DNA from: Dyella_B sp036746095
GTDB taxonomy: Bacteria > Pseudomonadota > Gammaproteobacteria > Xanthomonadales > Rhodanobacteraceae
Assembly (NCBI RefSeq): GCF_036746095.1
Contig: NZ_DAIOEU010000007.1
Location: 1 to 64,000 of the forward strand
Direction of reading: 5' to 3'
Length of the DNA stretch: 64,000 nucleotides
Shown: positions 1 to 9,026 of the stretch, piece after piece
Layout of the letters: each line of letters starts with the position of its first letter
Position numbering within the stretch: the first letter of the stretch is position 1
The notes under the pieces: model-generated
What the model saw: the letters and a program-made list of their open reading frames with translations, nothing else
What the model was told of the DNA's origin: nothing
The model's database searches: none
Translations under genes and position numbers: made by a program

Positions 1-502
1 TGGCGCCTGCGCCGTAGACCGTGCTCAGCATGCCGGGCTTGGCGTTGCCGCGATCGATCGGCATCGGCGCAACATCGGTGACCGGCTCGGCAAGTTCCAG
101 CAGGGCAATGTCGTGCATGGCAGCCATCGCAGCCATGTACTGATGCATGAACGCGTCGGGTTTGGTGGTTTTGACTTGCTTGAACATCTGCTGCCAAGCG
201 TCTCGCGCGGCGGGGTAGTCGGGGTAGACAACTATGCGGCTCACCGCGCGCCGCTTTCCGTTGATGGTCACGAAATGTTCTTCGGGCATCATCTGCATCA
301 TGTTCACCGCATGCGCGGCGGTGATGACCCAGCGTGGGGCAATCAAGGTGCCGTGGCCTTCGTCGGGCAGATCGGCCAGCGCAGGGGTGGATTGCGGGTT
401 GACGCGGTAGCGTGCATCGGGTTGATCGTGACGTATAACTATGGCGCTAGCGCTTGTGCTGATCAGTAATAGTGGCAGGGCGACGCGGAAAAAGATTTTC
501 AT
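1..502 (-). CDS. Trypsin-like serine protease, secreted (3' part outside window)
   Basis: The reading frame is open from the window edge to an ATG at 502-500, so the C-terminal part is missing. The start follows a GGAAGGAA ribosome binding site. The N-terminus is a signal peptide (MKIFFRVALPLLLISTSASA). The mature part has G-T-L-I-A-P-R-W-V-I-T-A-A-H, the catalytic histidine block of S1 proteases, and later M-H-D-I-A-L-L-E-L, the aspartate block. The serine block (GDSGG) would lie beyond position 1. It is probably an exported or periplasmic endopeptidase. The neighbours do not suggest a substrate. The fold assignment is strong; the specificity is unknown. Confidence 0.88.
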   Translation of the reverse strand, partial: MKIFFRVALPLLLISTSASAIVIRHDQPDARYRVNPQSTPALADLPDEGHGTLIAPRWVITAAHAVNMMQMMPEEHFVTINGKRRAVSRIVVYPDYPAARDAWQQMFKQVKTTKPDAFMHQYMAAMAAMHDIALLELAEPVTDVAPMPIDRGNAKPGMLSTVYGAGA

Positions 503-1121
503 GTAGTTCCTTCCGTTAGGGTGGTTGGCAAGAGGAAACGATGCCGGATTGACCTATGTCGCGCATGGTTATTTTCAGTTCCGCATCAACCTTCGAGTGG
601 CGCGAGCAGGCCGCACTCAATACCAATTGGCTTTGCCGAAATTATCAGAGGATCGCCTTCCCTGCATCATTGATATAAATGCGTACTTTCAGGCGGCGAA
701 GGATCTTTGAAAAATGGCGGCTTCCTTAGAGACCAGCGCGTCATCAAGCAATTCCATTTTGACGTTCCCAACTGGGTCTTTGGGAAGTGCTCAAAGTCTA
801 CGCGCGGCACAACGTTGGTCACGTTGCGGAAATGGCGGATTTCGCCGTTCCTTCGCAGTCGAGTTCCAGCAGTTGCCCGAACTGCGACAAGAATGGACCA
901 ATAACGTCATTGGCACGCTCGCTAAGTACCAGAGCGGGGGGATCATGGCGCTGACGTCAGCGCTTGCCTAGGCCGTGTTGTTGATGGCGAAATGGCGTGC
1001 CGCGTTGCTCCCTCCCGCTTCAATGACTTTTCCCATCGCGACGGATGTCACTGTGGCTGTAGCGATGTGGCCTGTTATTGTTATGACAGTTAACGGCGCT
1101 TTACGATAGCTGTGGCTGGAT
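503..1121. other. Gene-poor stretch upstream of the thioredoxin-like gene
   Basis: About 620 bases with no convincing intact gene. Short open frames on both strands lack good ribosome binding sites. The only suggestive part is a broken minus-strand frame around 650-955, listed separately. Confidence 0.6.
650..955 (-). pseudogene. Possible decayed gene remnant
   Basis: On the minus strand two adjoining frames read like protein (a GPFLSQFGQLLELDCEG block, then NVVPRVDFEHFPKTQLG followed by KWNCLMTRW). A frame change separates them, and stops lie on either side. The blocks vaguely recall the C-terminus of an adenylate-forming ligase or a class 3 lipase, but I cannot assign a family. The call rests only on protein-like composition. 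Confidence 0.25.
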
Positions 1122-1139
1122 GTGAATACAGGGGAAAAC

Positions 1140-1673
1140 ATGCAGATGTTTCTTAGGCGCTATCTATTGGCGATACTGTTCTTGTTGCCCGCGTCGGCGG
1201 CGCAGGCCGGTGTGGCGGTGGGCGATACGCCGCCTGACTTTCTGGGTAAAACGCGCGGAGGTGATAGCGTCCTTGCGAGCGACATGCATGGCAAGGTCGT
1301 GGTGATCGCGTTCTGGGCATCCTGGTGCGGATACTGCCAGAAGGAACTGACCGTGCTTGCGGGTATCCAAAAGCTTATCAGCCCCGAAAAATTGCAGGTC
1401 GTTGCTGTCGACGTAGACGACCACGATACCTTTCTTAGGCTAAGCCACGCGCTGCCGAAGATAGCGCCTGGTTTGATTTATACCTTCGGCCAGGCACCGG
1501 TATCGAAGTCATACGCGATAAAGACCATACCGCGCACTTGGCTGATCGATCGCGATGGCAAGGTGGCTTATGCCCACGACGGCTACGACGATGACACGCT
1601 TAACGATCTGGCGAACGAAATAAACAGCTTGCTGGCGAAACCGATGCAGCCTGCCGCGGCGCTGTCGTCCTGA
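1140..1673 (+). CDS. TlpA/ResA-like thiol-disulfide oxidoreductase, exported
   Basis: A 177-residue thioredoxin-fold protein of the AhpC/TSA-TlpA type. The ATG at 1140 is preceded by GGGGAAA and begins a signal peptide (FLRRYLLAILFLLPASAAQA), so it is preferred over a start 18 bases upstream. The redox motif W-C-G-Y-C lies in FWASWCGYCQKE around residue 63. The cis-proline is in TIPRTWLID, and the usual 'DRDGKV' strand follows. Proteins like this reduce or shuffle disulfides in the periplasm. The STM3941-like gene starts 22 bases after the stop and is probably co-transcribed. The cytochrome or cofactor partner is unknown. Confidence 0.88.
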   Translation: MQMFLRRYLLAILFLLPASAAQAGVAVGDTPPDFLGKTRGGDSVLASDMHGKVVVIAFWASWCGYCQKELTVLAGIQKLISPEKLQVVAVDVDDHDTFLRLSHALPKIAPGLIYTFGQAPVSKSYAIKTIPRTWLIDRDGKVAYAHDGYDDDTLNDLANEINSLLAKPMQPAAALSS

Positions 1674-1695
1674 TATCGATAAAGGTCACTTTTTC

Positions 1696-2223
1696 ATGAG
1701 TCCCATCGTCATCAATGCCTCAAGGCTCAAGTACGCTTTGCTACTACTTGTTGCTGTGGGTTTCGTCTTCGCGGGAGCCTTCATGGTGGCGTTCGACGCC
1801 GCGACCGAGGCGTGGCTTGGCTGGGCAAACATCGTACTGTTCGGAGCCTGCATTCCGCTGTTTTTATGGCAGCTGTTAGATGCCCGGCCACGCTTGGTTA
1901 TGGATGAGCAGGGTATCTTCGATCGAACACTTGGAGTCGGCGTTATCCCATGGTCGGAAATTACCGGTGCCTACCTGCGATCCATCATGAGTGTCGATTT
2001 CATTTGTCTTGAGTTGCGTGATCCATTGCAGTGGTTGCAGCGCCTGTCTCCCGCCAAGCGGGCGGTCGTCCGCGCAAACGAGGCGATGGGTTTTTCAGCT
2101 TTGAACGTGAGCCTTGGCGGATTGGAAGCTGATGCTCAGCAAGTGCACGAGCTGATCCTGAAAATGGTGGCGTCTGGAGAGTTCGTCGAGGATCGGGGTC
2201 CAGGTGCTGATTTGCCTGCTTGA
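1696..2223 (+). CDS. STM3941-like family membrane protein
   Basis: A 175-residue protein with two N-terminal membrane segments (LLLLVAVGFVFAGAFMVAF and WANIVLFGACIPLFLW). A cytoplasmic PH-like part follows, with the usual R-L-V-M-D-E-Q-G-I-F and P-W-S-E-I-T-G blocks. This matches the STM3941 family, whose function is unknown. It follows the thioredoxin-like gene by 22 bases and is followed by a strong terminator at 2351-2384. Identification rests on overall pattern and is fairly secure at family level only. Confidence 0.7.
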   Translation: MSPIVINASRLKYALLLLVAVGFVFAGAFMVAFDAATEAWLGWANIVLFGACIPLFLWQLLDARPRLVMDEQGIFDRTLGVGVIPWSEITGAYLRSIMSVDFICLELRDPLQWLQRLSPAKRAVVRANEAMGFSALNVSLGGLEADAQQVHELILKMVASGEFVEDRGPGADLPA

Positions 2224-2350
2224 TGCAGCAGAGCGGCCATTGGGTATCTTACGTTTGATTTCGGCCACCCACATCTTTGCGTCGAGCCATCGATAAAGCA
2301 AAAGATATACAATATATGGTATTTCTGACGAGCTTGGACCGATATATAAA

Positions 2351-2384
2351 GGCCGAAGGTAAACTACCTTCGGCCTCGTTTTTT
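2351..2384 (+). terminator. Rho-independent terminator
   Basis: A 10-bp perfect stem (GGCCGAAGGT, 2351-2360, pairing with 2366-2375) with a 5-base loop, followed by TCGTTTTTT. It closes the 1140-2223 transcription unit, which converges on the minus-strand gene ending at 2426. Confidence 0.85.
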
Positions 2385-2425
2385 ACAGCAATCATGGCCT
2401 TGCAGATGCGAACGGATACACCCGG

Positions 2426-3328
2426 TCAAACGGCAATGGCTGCAGCCGTATCCACGTCCATGTCGTCACCGCACACATCGCGCCACAGGTGATACATCAC
2501 GCCGAACATCATCATAAACATTGCGAGCAACAAGGCGATGTAGAGCGGGATGACCAGCACTAGCGCTAGCCACGCTCCGGCCAGCTTGCCAAGCAGGGCG
2601 ATCACCATGGCGGCGATCACAAAGCAGATCACGATGCCGACCCATACAACCAGAAGACCCACGACCAGCATGAGCAGCGGTAGCAGGTTCTTCAATGCGC
2701 CGATCACGCCGTCGCTGACGGCGCCGAATACGCCACGATTGCGGAGGGTGACCTGGCCAAGGCCTATTGCATAGAACCCCATCATGAAAATGCCGAACAG
2801 CGCCGCAAGCAACATCGTTCTCCAGAATCCTTCGGGCAGCGTGGTTGGCGGCGGCAGATGGTTGGCTTGCGCGGTCAAGGCTTCCAGATACCAGTGGCCG
2901 ACGCCGCTTCCCGTCGACACGAAGATAAGAGCGAAGATTGCGAGGTAAATGACGGCCATGACGATGCCATAGCCGATCACGCGCAGCGCCTTGCCCTCCC
3001 GAAAAGGCTTGACTACATCGCGTGCCCGGGCGGGTCGCCCAGCCTCTGCCGTGTCGACCACTTGCAAGTAGCCGGCGTAGATCGGCAAAACAAGCAGGCC
3101 AAGCAGCATGGATATCGCCGCAATGCCGGCGAGAGTAGCCATATGCGGCGGTGTGCCCGAATACATCACATAAAATTGCATGGGCATTGTAATGAGCGCC
3201 GGCACCAATGCCGCCAGCACGACCAAGAATGCCCCGCCGAAGAGTGGTTTTGGATGGCGGAAACTCGCGCTGATACCCCTGCTGAGCCAGCCAAAGCCGG
3301 CCGCAGGTCCCCTGGATCGTGTTGCCAT
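2426..3328 (-). CDS. BPSS1780-like family integral membrane protein
   Basis: A 300-residue protein with about six hydrophobic segments. It begins MATRSRGPAAGFGWLSRG and then has a hydrophobic run (FLVVLAALVPALITMPM). The ATG at 3328 follows GGGAGGTGACACC; a longer open frame upstream has no such site. The glycine-rich N-terminal 'GWLSRGISASFRHPK' block and the spacing of the helices fit the BPSS1780 family, of unknown function. It probably sits in the inner membrane. The gene stands alone and converges on the terminator at 2351. Confidence 0.7.
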   Translation of the reverse strand: MATRSRGPAAGFGWLSRGISASFRHPKPLFGGAFLVVLAALVPALITMPMQFYVMYSGTPPHMATLAGIAAISMLLGLLVLPIYAGYLQVVDTAEAGRPARARDVVKPFREGKALRVIGYGIVMAVIYLAIFALIFVSTGSGVGHWYLEALTAQANHLPPPTTLPEGFWRTMLLAALFGIFMMGFYAIGLGQVTLRNRGVFGAVSDGVIGALKNLLPLLMLVVGLLVVWVGIVICFVIAAMVIALLGKLAGAWLALVLVIPLYIALLLAMFMMMFGVMYHLWRDVCGDDMDVDTAAAIAV

Positions 3329-3471
3329 GGTGTCACCTCCCTGATAAGCGGCGCCCCCGCGCCGTACGGGCCCAGCATAGCAAGGCCGGTGGGCGGGAGT
3401 CGCCTCAGGCTTTATGGCAGCCCTCGGTACAGCGATTTCATCCCGTCCTACGCGGTGAAGCGGCTTGTGGG

Positions 3472-3744
3472 CTACTGCAACACATGGCTCATGACGCCAA
3501 GCCAATTTTCATTGCCCAACCGCTCCAGCACATCGTCGAGCTGCATGTTGATCGCCTGAAAAATGAAATAGAGTTCGGCGCGGCCAATGGCCATCATGAG
3601 GTCGCCATTCGCCACGTGTTCTTCGTTATAGGTGATGAGCGCCATCAGGGCGAGCATGTCCTGCAGGTGTTTCAAGCTTTCGTAGCCTTCTTCGGACAAT
3701 AGATAGAGTTGCGGCCCGCAGCGGCCGCCGTGCATGTCTTCCAT
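3472..3744 (-). CDS. XAC0095-type small protein
   Basis: A 90-residue soluble protein. The core (YLLSEEGYESLKHLQDMLAL, then ELYFIFQAINMQLDDVLE) matches the XAC0095-like domain, found mainly in Xanthomonadales and of unknown function. The ATG at 3744 is chosen because GTGGAGAACACC sits directly upstream; an in-frame GTG 12 bases earlier overlaps that site. No membrane segment or signal peptide is visible. It is probably transcribed on its own, 143 bases upstream of the BPSS1780-like gene. Confidence 0.65.
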   Translation of the reverse strand: MEDMHGGRCGPQLYLLSEEGYESLKHLQDMLALMALITYNEEHVANGDLMMAIGRAELYFIFQAINMQLDDVLERLGNENWLGVMSHVLQ

Positions 3745-4282
3745 GGTGTTCTCCACGCGCTTAGGTCACGCCGCGTATTGCGCGCGGCGTGAAGGGCTTC
3801 AGGACAAAATCCTGCTCGTTTTGTCGGAATCAGCTGCTTCCGTTTTGACGAATGCCCACTTTGGCTCGACGTCGCGCAGCTTGCGCAGCGGTGAAGTAGG
3901 GGAAATGCACCGAGGTGGGAGCACGAAGATGTGCAGGTGCCGTATGATCGAGCGTAACCATGATCAACTCTCCGATTTAGTTGGTGGTGGCCAGCGGATC
4001 GTCTGAGCTGCTACTCGGGCGATCCGCGTTACTTCACTCATGTCGGGCGTGTCGCAATCACCGCAGCGGATGGGCACGCCCGACAGTCGCACCTTCGCAT
4101 AAAACGTCTCGCACTATCTGTCAGAGACGAGTGCTTTGAGGCGTTGGCATAAGCCTACGTGGTACGCAACAGTGCGACATGCACGGGCGCGAAGGTTGGG
4201 GAGCGGAACGCGAACCCCAACGTCGTGGGGTGTGGGCCATGTTGGGGTTCGGCTGTGCCTCGCCCCAACCTGCGTTGTTGCT
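3745..4282. other. Intergenic region containing a REPIN-like repeat
   Basis: No gene is convincing here. The right end carries two inverted repeat units (4194-4221 and 4241-4270), listed separately. The left end should hold the promoter of the XAC0095-type gene. Confidence 0.6.
4194..4270. repeat. REPIN-like pair, GTTGGGG/CCCCAAC family
   Basis: Two copies of a palindromic unit face each other. The first (4194-4221) starts GGTTGGGG and ends CGAACCCCAAC. The second (4241-4270) starts GTTGGGGTTCG and ends GCCCCAACC. The same unit recurs at 16617-16699, 23025-23062, 25034-25065, 34191-34228 and 54236-54268. It lies just after the stop of the M13 peptidase gene. Confidence 0.7.
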
Positions 4283-6319
4283 TCACCAAATGACGCAGCG
4301 GTTTGCTTTGATCATGGGACTGGGTGGCACAACCCCGAATGCCTTTTCGAATTCCGGCATGTTGGCCAACACACCATTGGTGCGATAAATCTCCGGCGGA
4401 TGCGGATCGGTGGTGACGCGCGTCTTGGCTGTTTCCGGGCGCGTCGCCATGGCCCAGGAATGGCCGTAGGCAATAAAGAATTGCTGGTCAGGCGTGAAGC
4501 CGTCGATCGTCTTGGCCTGCGCGAAGGCCGGTTGGGCGTGGAATGCGTGCAGCGCCAGGATCAGGCCGCCCTGGTCGGCAATCGCTTCGCCGGTGACCAG
4601 TTTGCCTTGCACGTGCACGCCATCGGCAACGGTGTATTGCGAATATTGATCGGCGATGCACTTTACTGCGGCCTGGAATTTCTTCAGATCCGAGGGCGCC
4701 CACCAATTCTTCAAGTTGCCATGTCCATCGAACTGGGCGCCCTGGTCGTCGAAGCCGTGGGTCATTTCATGGCCGATGGTGGCGCCGGTGTTGCCGTAGT
4801 TCACCGCGTCAGGCCAGGATGGCTCGTACAGCGGCGGCTGCAGCACGCCAGCGGGAATATTGAGATTGTTCATCGACGGGTCGTAGTAGGCATTGACCGT
4901 CTGCGGCGTCATGTCCCAATCGCTGCGGTCGACCGGCTTGCCGATTTTCGCCAATTCGCGCCGATCTTCGAACGTCATGGCGCGCATGACGTTGAGCACA
5001 TAGGGGCCGCGATCGATCTGCAGAGCGGAGTAGTCGCGCCACTTGTCCGGGTAGCCCACGCGCAGTTCCATCATGTCGAGCTTCTTGATCGCCGCCTCGC
5101 GCGTTGCCGGTGTCATCCATGCGAGTGTCCTGAGGTCTTCGCGCATCGCCTCGCGGATCTGGTTGACCATCTGCGTTGCCGCCACTTTGTAGGAAGGCGG
5201 AAACTTCTGGTCCACATACATCTTGCCGATGGCAAAGCCGAGGGCGAAATCCTCTGCGCGCAAGACGCGTTGCCAGCGTGGCCTTTGTTGTTTTTCGCCG
5301 CTCAGCACCGAGGACATGCGGAAGTGCTCATCCACAAATGGCTGCGACAGATAGGGCGCATAGGTTTGCACCAGCTGCCAACGCAAGTACGTTTTCCAGT
5401 CGTTGAGAGAGGTGTGCGCCAGCTCCATGTTCACGGTCTTGAAGAAATCCGGCGTAGCCACGTTGAGGCTGCGGATTTCCGGATGGCCAATGCCGGCCAT
5501 CAGGCTCTGCCAATGCAGGCGCGGAGCGAGCGCGTTGATGCTGGCAACTTCCATCGGATGGTAGATGGCTTTCGGATCGCGCATCGCCACGTCGGTCATG
5601 GAGCCTTTCGCAAGGCTGGTTTCCAGGGCCATCACGGACTTTGCTTCGGTTTCAGCCAGCGCGGGCTTGTCGCCAAGCAATTGGAAGATGCGCGCGATGT
5701 GCTGCACGTACGCCGTGCGGATGTTCTCGCTGGCATGGCCGCTTTGCACGTAGAAATCCCGATCGGGGAGGCCAAGCCCGGCTTGCGTGGCGGCGGCGAT
5801 CACCTTGCTGCTGTCCTGGTAATCCTGCATCTGCATCACCGCCAGCGGGGCATTGACGCCGATGGTCTGCAGATGGGCAAATTCGTCCGGCAGTTGCTCG
5901 ATCGTGCTGAGCTTGGCTATGCGATCCAGTTCCGGCTGCAGGGGCTTGATACCCGCACCGTTGATGGTGTTTTCGTCCATGCCGCTGGCGTAGAAATCAC
6001 CCACCTTTTGTTCGACGCTGCCCGGCGCCGCCTTGGTGTTCTGACTGGCCTTCTCGACCATGTCATGGATAAACCGCTGGTTCTGCAGGTCGACCGCCAC
6101 ATACGCACCCCATTCGGAGCGGTCCGGCGGAATCGGGTTGGCCCTGAGCCAGCCGCCATTGGCGAAATGAAAAAAGTCGACACCCGGTTTGACGCTGCGA
6201 TCCAGCCAATCCAGATACTGCCCATCGGCGCTGTCGAAGTTGGGCGCTTGATCGGCGGCAAGAACACCTAGCGGGTATAGGCACAAGGCGACGAGAACCG
6301 CTTTGCGGATCGATAGCAT
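4283..6319 (-). CDS. M13 family (neprilysin-like) zinc metallopeptidase, exported
   Basis: A 678-residue protein. The ATG at 6319 follows AAAGGGGAAACAG and begins a signal peptide (MLSIRKAVLVALCLYPLGVLAADQ). The zinc site H-E-M-T-H lies at about residues 517-521, and the third ligand is in G-E-A-I-A-D at 577-582. The N-A-Y-Y-D-P substrate-binding block precedes it, and the C-terminus ends in the family's C-x-x-W (CVIW). Length matches M13 enzymes. They cleave oligopeptides, here most likely in the periplasm. The gene is monocistronic. Confidence 0.95.
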   Translation of the reverse strand: MLSIRKAVLVALCLYPLGVLAADQAPNFDSADGQYLDWLDRSVKPGVDFFHFANGGWLRANPIPPDRSEWGAYVAVDLQNQRFIHDMVEKASQNTKAAPGSVEQKVGDFYASGMDENTINGAGIKPLQPELDRIAKLSTIEQLPDEFAHLQTIGVNAPLAVMQMQDYQDSSKVIAAATQAGLGLPDRDFYVQSGHASENIRTAYVQHIARIFQLLGDKPALAETEAKSVMALETSLAKGSMTDVAMRDPKAIYHPMEVASINALAPRLHWQSLMAGIGHPEIRSLNVATPDFFKTVNMELAHTSLNDWKTYLRWQLVQTYAPYLSQPFVDEHFRMSSVLSGEKQQRPRWQRVLRAEDFALGFAIGKMYVDQKFPPSYKVAATQMVNQIREAMREDLRTLAWMTPATREAAIKKLDMMELRVGYPDKWRDYSALQIDRGPYVLNVMRAMTFEDRRELAKIGKPVDRSDWDMTPQTVNAYYDPSMNNLNIPAGVLQPPLYEPSWPDAVNYGNTGATIGHEMTHGFDDQGAQFDGHGNLKNWWAPSDLKKFQAAVKCIADQYSQYTVADGVHVQGKLVTGEAIADQGGLILALHAFHAQPAFAQAKTIDGFTPDQQFFIAYGHSWAMATRPETAKTRVTTDPHPPEIYRTNGVLANMPEFEKAFGVVPPSPMIKANRCVIW

Positions 6320-7158
6320 CTGTTTCCCCTTTGGGTTTATGGAGCATCGTGCTCGAAAGGGGATGCTAGCGGGTGTTTTGAAGGCTTCCAATGTTACTGG
6401 CGCCACATGGGAGGCGTTGCTGCCGTTATCATGAACGTGCTGGCGAGGTGTGGTCGGAATGGGATGGGCAATGCGAAGTACGTTTGCCACATGGGGAAAC
6501 ATCACAACACTTGCTGTGATACTTAATCAGTGTTGCCTTAATACAGTGTGGTCCCGGCCTTCCCGCTAGTGTCCGGCTCGGGTTTTGCGAAGCCGCAGCA
6601 AGATGTGGATATGACGCAATCTGGTGTTCTTCTATCGAGGGCAAGACTCGAAATCGCCGTATTCCCTAGGGCAGTCATTCCGGCTTTCGCACTGCTGTCC
6701 GGGGAAAATGAAGTTCTTCAGAAATGCGCGGGCATAGCACCCTGCATCGAAAATTTCCCATGGAAATTCAGTGCCATCAGCTCGTCATTCCAGCGAAAGC
6801 TGGAATCCAGTGCCTTTGCAGATTTTCAAGTCGCTGGATTCCAGCTTTCGCTGGAATGACGTCGTTTTAGTTTTCCTGCAAGAACGGCGAAAATTTCCTC
6901 GGACAGTAGTGGGCTTTCGCAGGAATGACGGCGTATGAGTTGCCGTAGACCTACATGGGCCCACGCACATTCCTTCCTTCGCAGATAGCCATCTGTGGAC
7001 CGGGATGACGACGGACGGGTTCACGCCGAATGTTGCACCGCAGCTTGAATGTTTCCTATTTGAAAAATAGGTTCAAATATGAATCTAGGTGGCGCATGCG
7101 TTTCGAGCCATGTCGCCCGTCCCATGCGGAGAGGCAGACCACGAAGGGGATATATGCA
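6320..7158. other. Intergenic region with repeats, upstream of the fucosidase gene
   Basis: About 840 bases between the divergent M13 peptidase and fucosidase genes. It holds an inverted REP pair at 6783-6862 and, at about 6675-6712, a degenerate half (CATTCCGGCTTTCGC then GTCCGGGGAAAATG) related to the repeat at 8644. No supported gene was found. Confidence 0.6.
6783..6862. repeat. REPIN-like pair, GTCATTCC/GGAATGAC family
   Basis: CGTCATTCCAGCGAAAGC starts the left unit, and the right unit ends GCTTTCGCTGGAATGACG. The two arms are inverted and separated by about 23 bases. Other members are at 38203-38283, 42019-42138, 45537-45570, 47391-47419 and 54316-54349. Confidence 0.8.
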
Positions 7159-8580
7159 ATGAAATCGCTGATTTACGCCGTATCACTGGCTTCGGCGCTG
7201 GCGGCCTCATCCGCTGCTGTGGGAGCTACGCAGGCCCCATCGGCGCATCCCGTTCCCGCGGTGCAGGACACCGAGACGCCCGCGCAGCGCGACGCACGCA
7301 TGGGCTGGTGGCGGCAGGCGCGCTTCGGCATGTTCATTCATTGGGGGCTGTATGCCGAGCCGGCCGGCGTATGGAACGGCAAGCCGGTCGATGGGATCGG
7401 CGAATGGATCATGTACAACGCGAGGATTCCCGTTTCGGATTACAAGAAGCTGGCATCGCGGTTCAATCCCACCAAGTTCGATGCGCACGCCTGGGTTGCG
7501 TTGGCAAAAGCGGCGGGCATGAAATACATCGTCATTACCGCGAAGCATCACGATGGCTTTGCGATGTTCGATTCGAAGGCGAATCCTTTCAATATCGTGG
7601 ATGCCACGCCGTTCAAGCGCGATCCGTTGAAGGCGCTTGCCAAGGAAGCGCAAAAGCAGGGGATCAAGCTGGGGTTCTATTATTCGCAGGATCAGGACTG
7701 GACGGCGCCCGGCGGCGCCACGATGACGTACGACAAGTTGCATAACGGCCGTTGGGACAAGGCCCAGCAAGGCGACTTTGCCGAGTATCTGCATACCAAG
7801 GCCATTCCTCAGTTGAAAGAGTTGCTGAGCAACTATCAGCCGTCACCGGCGATCATTTGGTTTGACACGCCCACGGCCGACATGACGCCGCAGCTTGCTT
7901 CGGAGATCGTCGCGCTGCTCAACCAGCATCCGAACCTGATCTGGAACAACCGTCTCGGCGGCGGCTACAACGGCGATACCGAAACACCCGAGCAGAATGT
8001 TCCCGCGCAAGGTTACCCAGGTCGCGATTGGGAAACCTGCATGACGATCAACGACACCTGGGGCTACAAATCGAACGACACGAATTTCAAATCGACGCAG
8101 GAGTTGCTGCGTACGCTGGTTGACGTTGCGAGCAAGGGCGGCAATCTGCTGCTCAATGTCGGGCCTGACGCGCAAGGCGTGATTCCCGCGCCGGAAGCGG
8201 AGCGCTTGCAGGCCATCGGCAAGTGGCTCGATGTGAATGGCGAATCGATTTACGGCACCGGGCCCACGCCGTTCCCTGGCAATCATGGAACGTTTTCGGC
8301 CACCGAAAAGACCGTTGGCGATAACAAGCCAAAGTGGATACCGGCATGGGATTGGCGCGCAACCACGAAGCCGGGAAAAATCTACATTCACTTGTTGACC
8401 TGGCCAGGCGAAACATTCCACCTGGCTCATGTCACTGCGCAGGTCAAGCAGGCTTATTTCCTGGCCGATCCGAAGCATGCGCCGCTGAAATTCACGCAAA
8501 AGGGCAGTGCGCTTGATCTGCAGCTGCGGGGCAAGCCGCTTGATCCGAATGACACGGTGGTCGTGCTCAAGACCGAATGA
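7159..8580 (+). CDS. Alpha-L-fucosidase, GH29, secreted
   Basis: A 473-residue glycoside hydrolase that removes terminal alpha-linked fucose. The ATG at 7159 (GAAGGGGATATATGCA upstream) begins a signal peptide ending near SSAAVGA. GH29 marks are present: RFGMFIHWGLYAEPAGVW, YIVITAKHHDGFAMFDS and PAIIWFDTPT, the last carrying the presumed nucleophile aspartate. Later blocks include GGNLLLNVGPDAQGVIP. The C-terminal ~100 residues form the usual beta domain. It probably acts in the periplasm or outside the cell. The porin gene downstream could import released sugars, but 446 bases separate them. Confidence 0.95.
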   Translation: MKSLIYAVSLASALAASSAAVGATQAPSAHPVPAVQDTETPAQRDARMGWWRQARFGMFIHWGLYAEPAGVWNGKPVDGIGEWIMYNARIPVSDYKKLASRFNPTKFDAHAWVALAKAAGMKYIVITAKHHDGFAMFDSKANPFNIVDATPFKRDPLKALAKEAQKQGIKLGFYYSQDQDWTAPGGATMTYDKLHNGRWDKAQQGDFAEYLHTKAIPQLKELLSNYQPSPAIIWFDTPTADMTPQLASEIVALLNQHPNLIWNNRLGGGYNGDTETPEQNVPAQGYPGRDWETCMTINDTWGYKSNDTNFKSTQELLRTLVDVASKGGNLLLNVGPDAQGVIPAPEAERLQAIGKWLDVNGESIYGTGPTPFPGNHGTFSATEKTVGDNKPKWIPAWDWRATTKPGKIYIHLLTWPGETFHLAHVTAQVKQAYFLADPKHAPLKFTQKGSALDLQLRGKPLDPNDTVVVLKTE

Positions 8581-9026
8581 ACTGGGTTGGCACGGGTGGG
8601 GTAAGGCTCCAAAATTTTTCCCGACAATTCAGTGCTGCCGATTCGTCGTCCCGGCTTTCGTCCATTGCGGTCCGGGGAAAATGTTCTGTGCTCTAAACAA
8701 GCACCCGTGCTTATCGGATGCCTACATTTTTGCCGGCAAACTCAACACTACCGAGTCGTCGCTCCGGCGAAGTATTAAGGCAACATTGAATAAGCATCGC
8801 CGTCGTCACCAGCCCTGTCTGTTCGCAGGCCACAGGGCCGTCGGCGTGACGGACATGCGGTTACGGCAAGGCGACAAAGTGTTGAGTTCGTTTTAGTGAA
8901 CTGGATATGCCATCTGGCACTGTATATGTGCCGCTCGCGCGACTACGTTAATCAGCAAGCCTAGCTTCCCCACGACAACCCTGTGAGCTTTGTCGCCCGT
9001 TGAATAAACGGGCGCGAGAGACTGTC
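8581..9026. other. Intergenic region with a long dispersed repeat
   Basis: It contains the approximately 120-base repeat at 8644-8765. No supported gene is present. The right part should hold the porin promoter. Confidence 0.6.
8644..8765. repeat. Long dispersed repeat, copy 1
   Basis: This segment aligns with 35107-35210 for about 100 bases. They share AAAATGTTCT, CTTATCGGATGC, then ACATTTTTGCCGGCAAACTC. This copy has about 18 extra bases after TGTGCTC. The 5' part (CCGGCTTTCG, then GTCCGGGGAAAATG) resembles 6675-6712. There is no coding content and no transposase. Confidence 0.7.

Noticed and set aside
4136..6271. A 711-codon open frame antisense to the M13 peptidase
   Set aside because: It mirrors a well supported zinc peptidase, carries no signal of its own and has poor composition (Arg/His/Val-rich), typical of antisense frames in GC-rich DNA.
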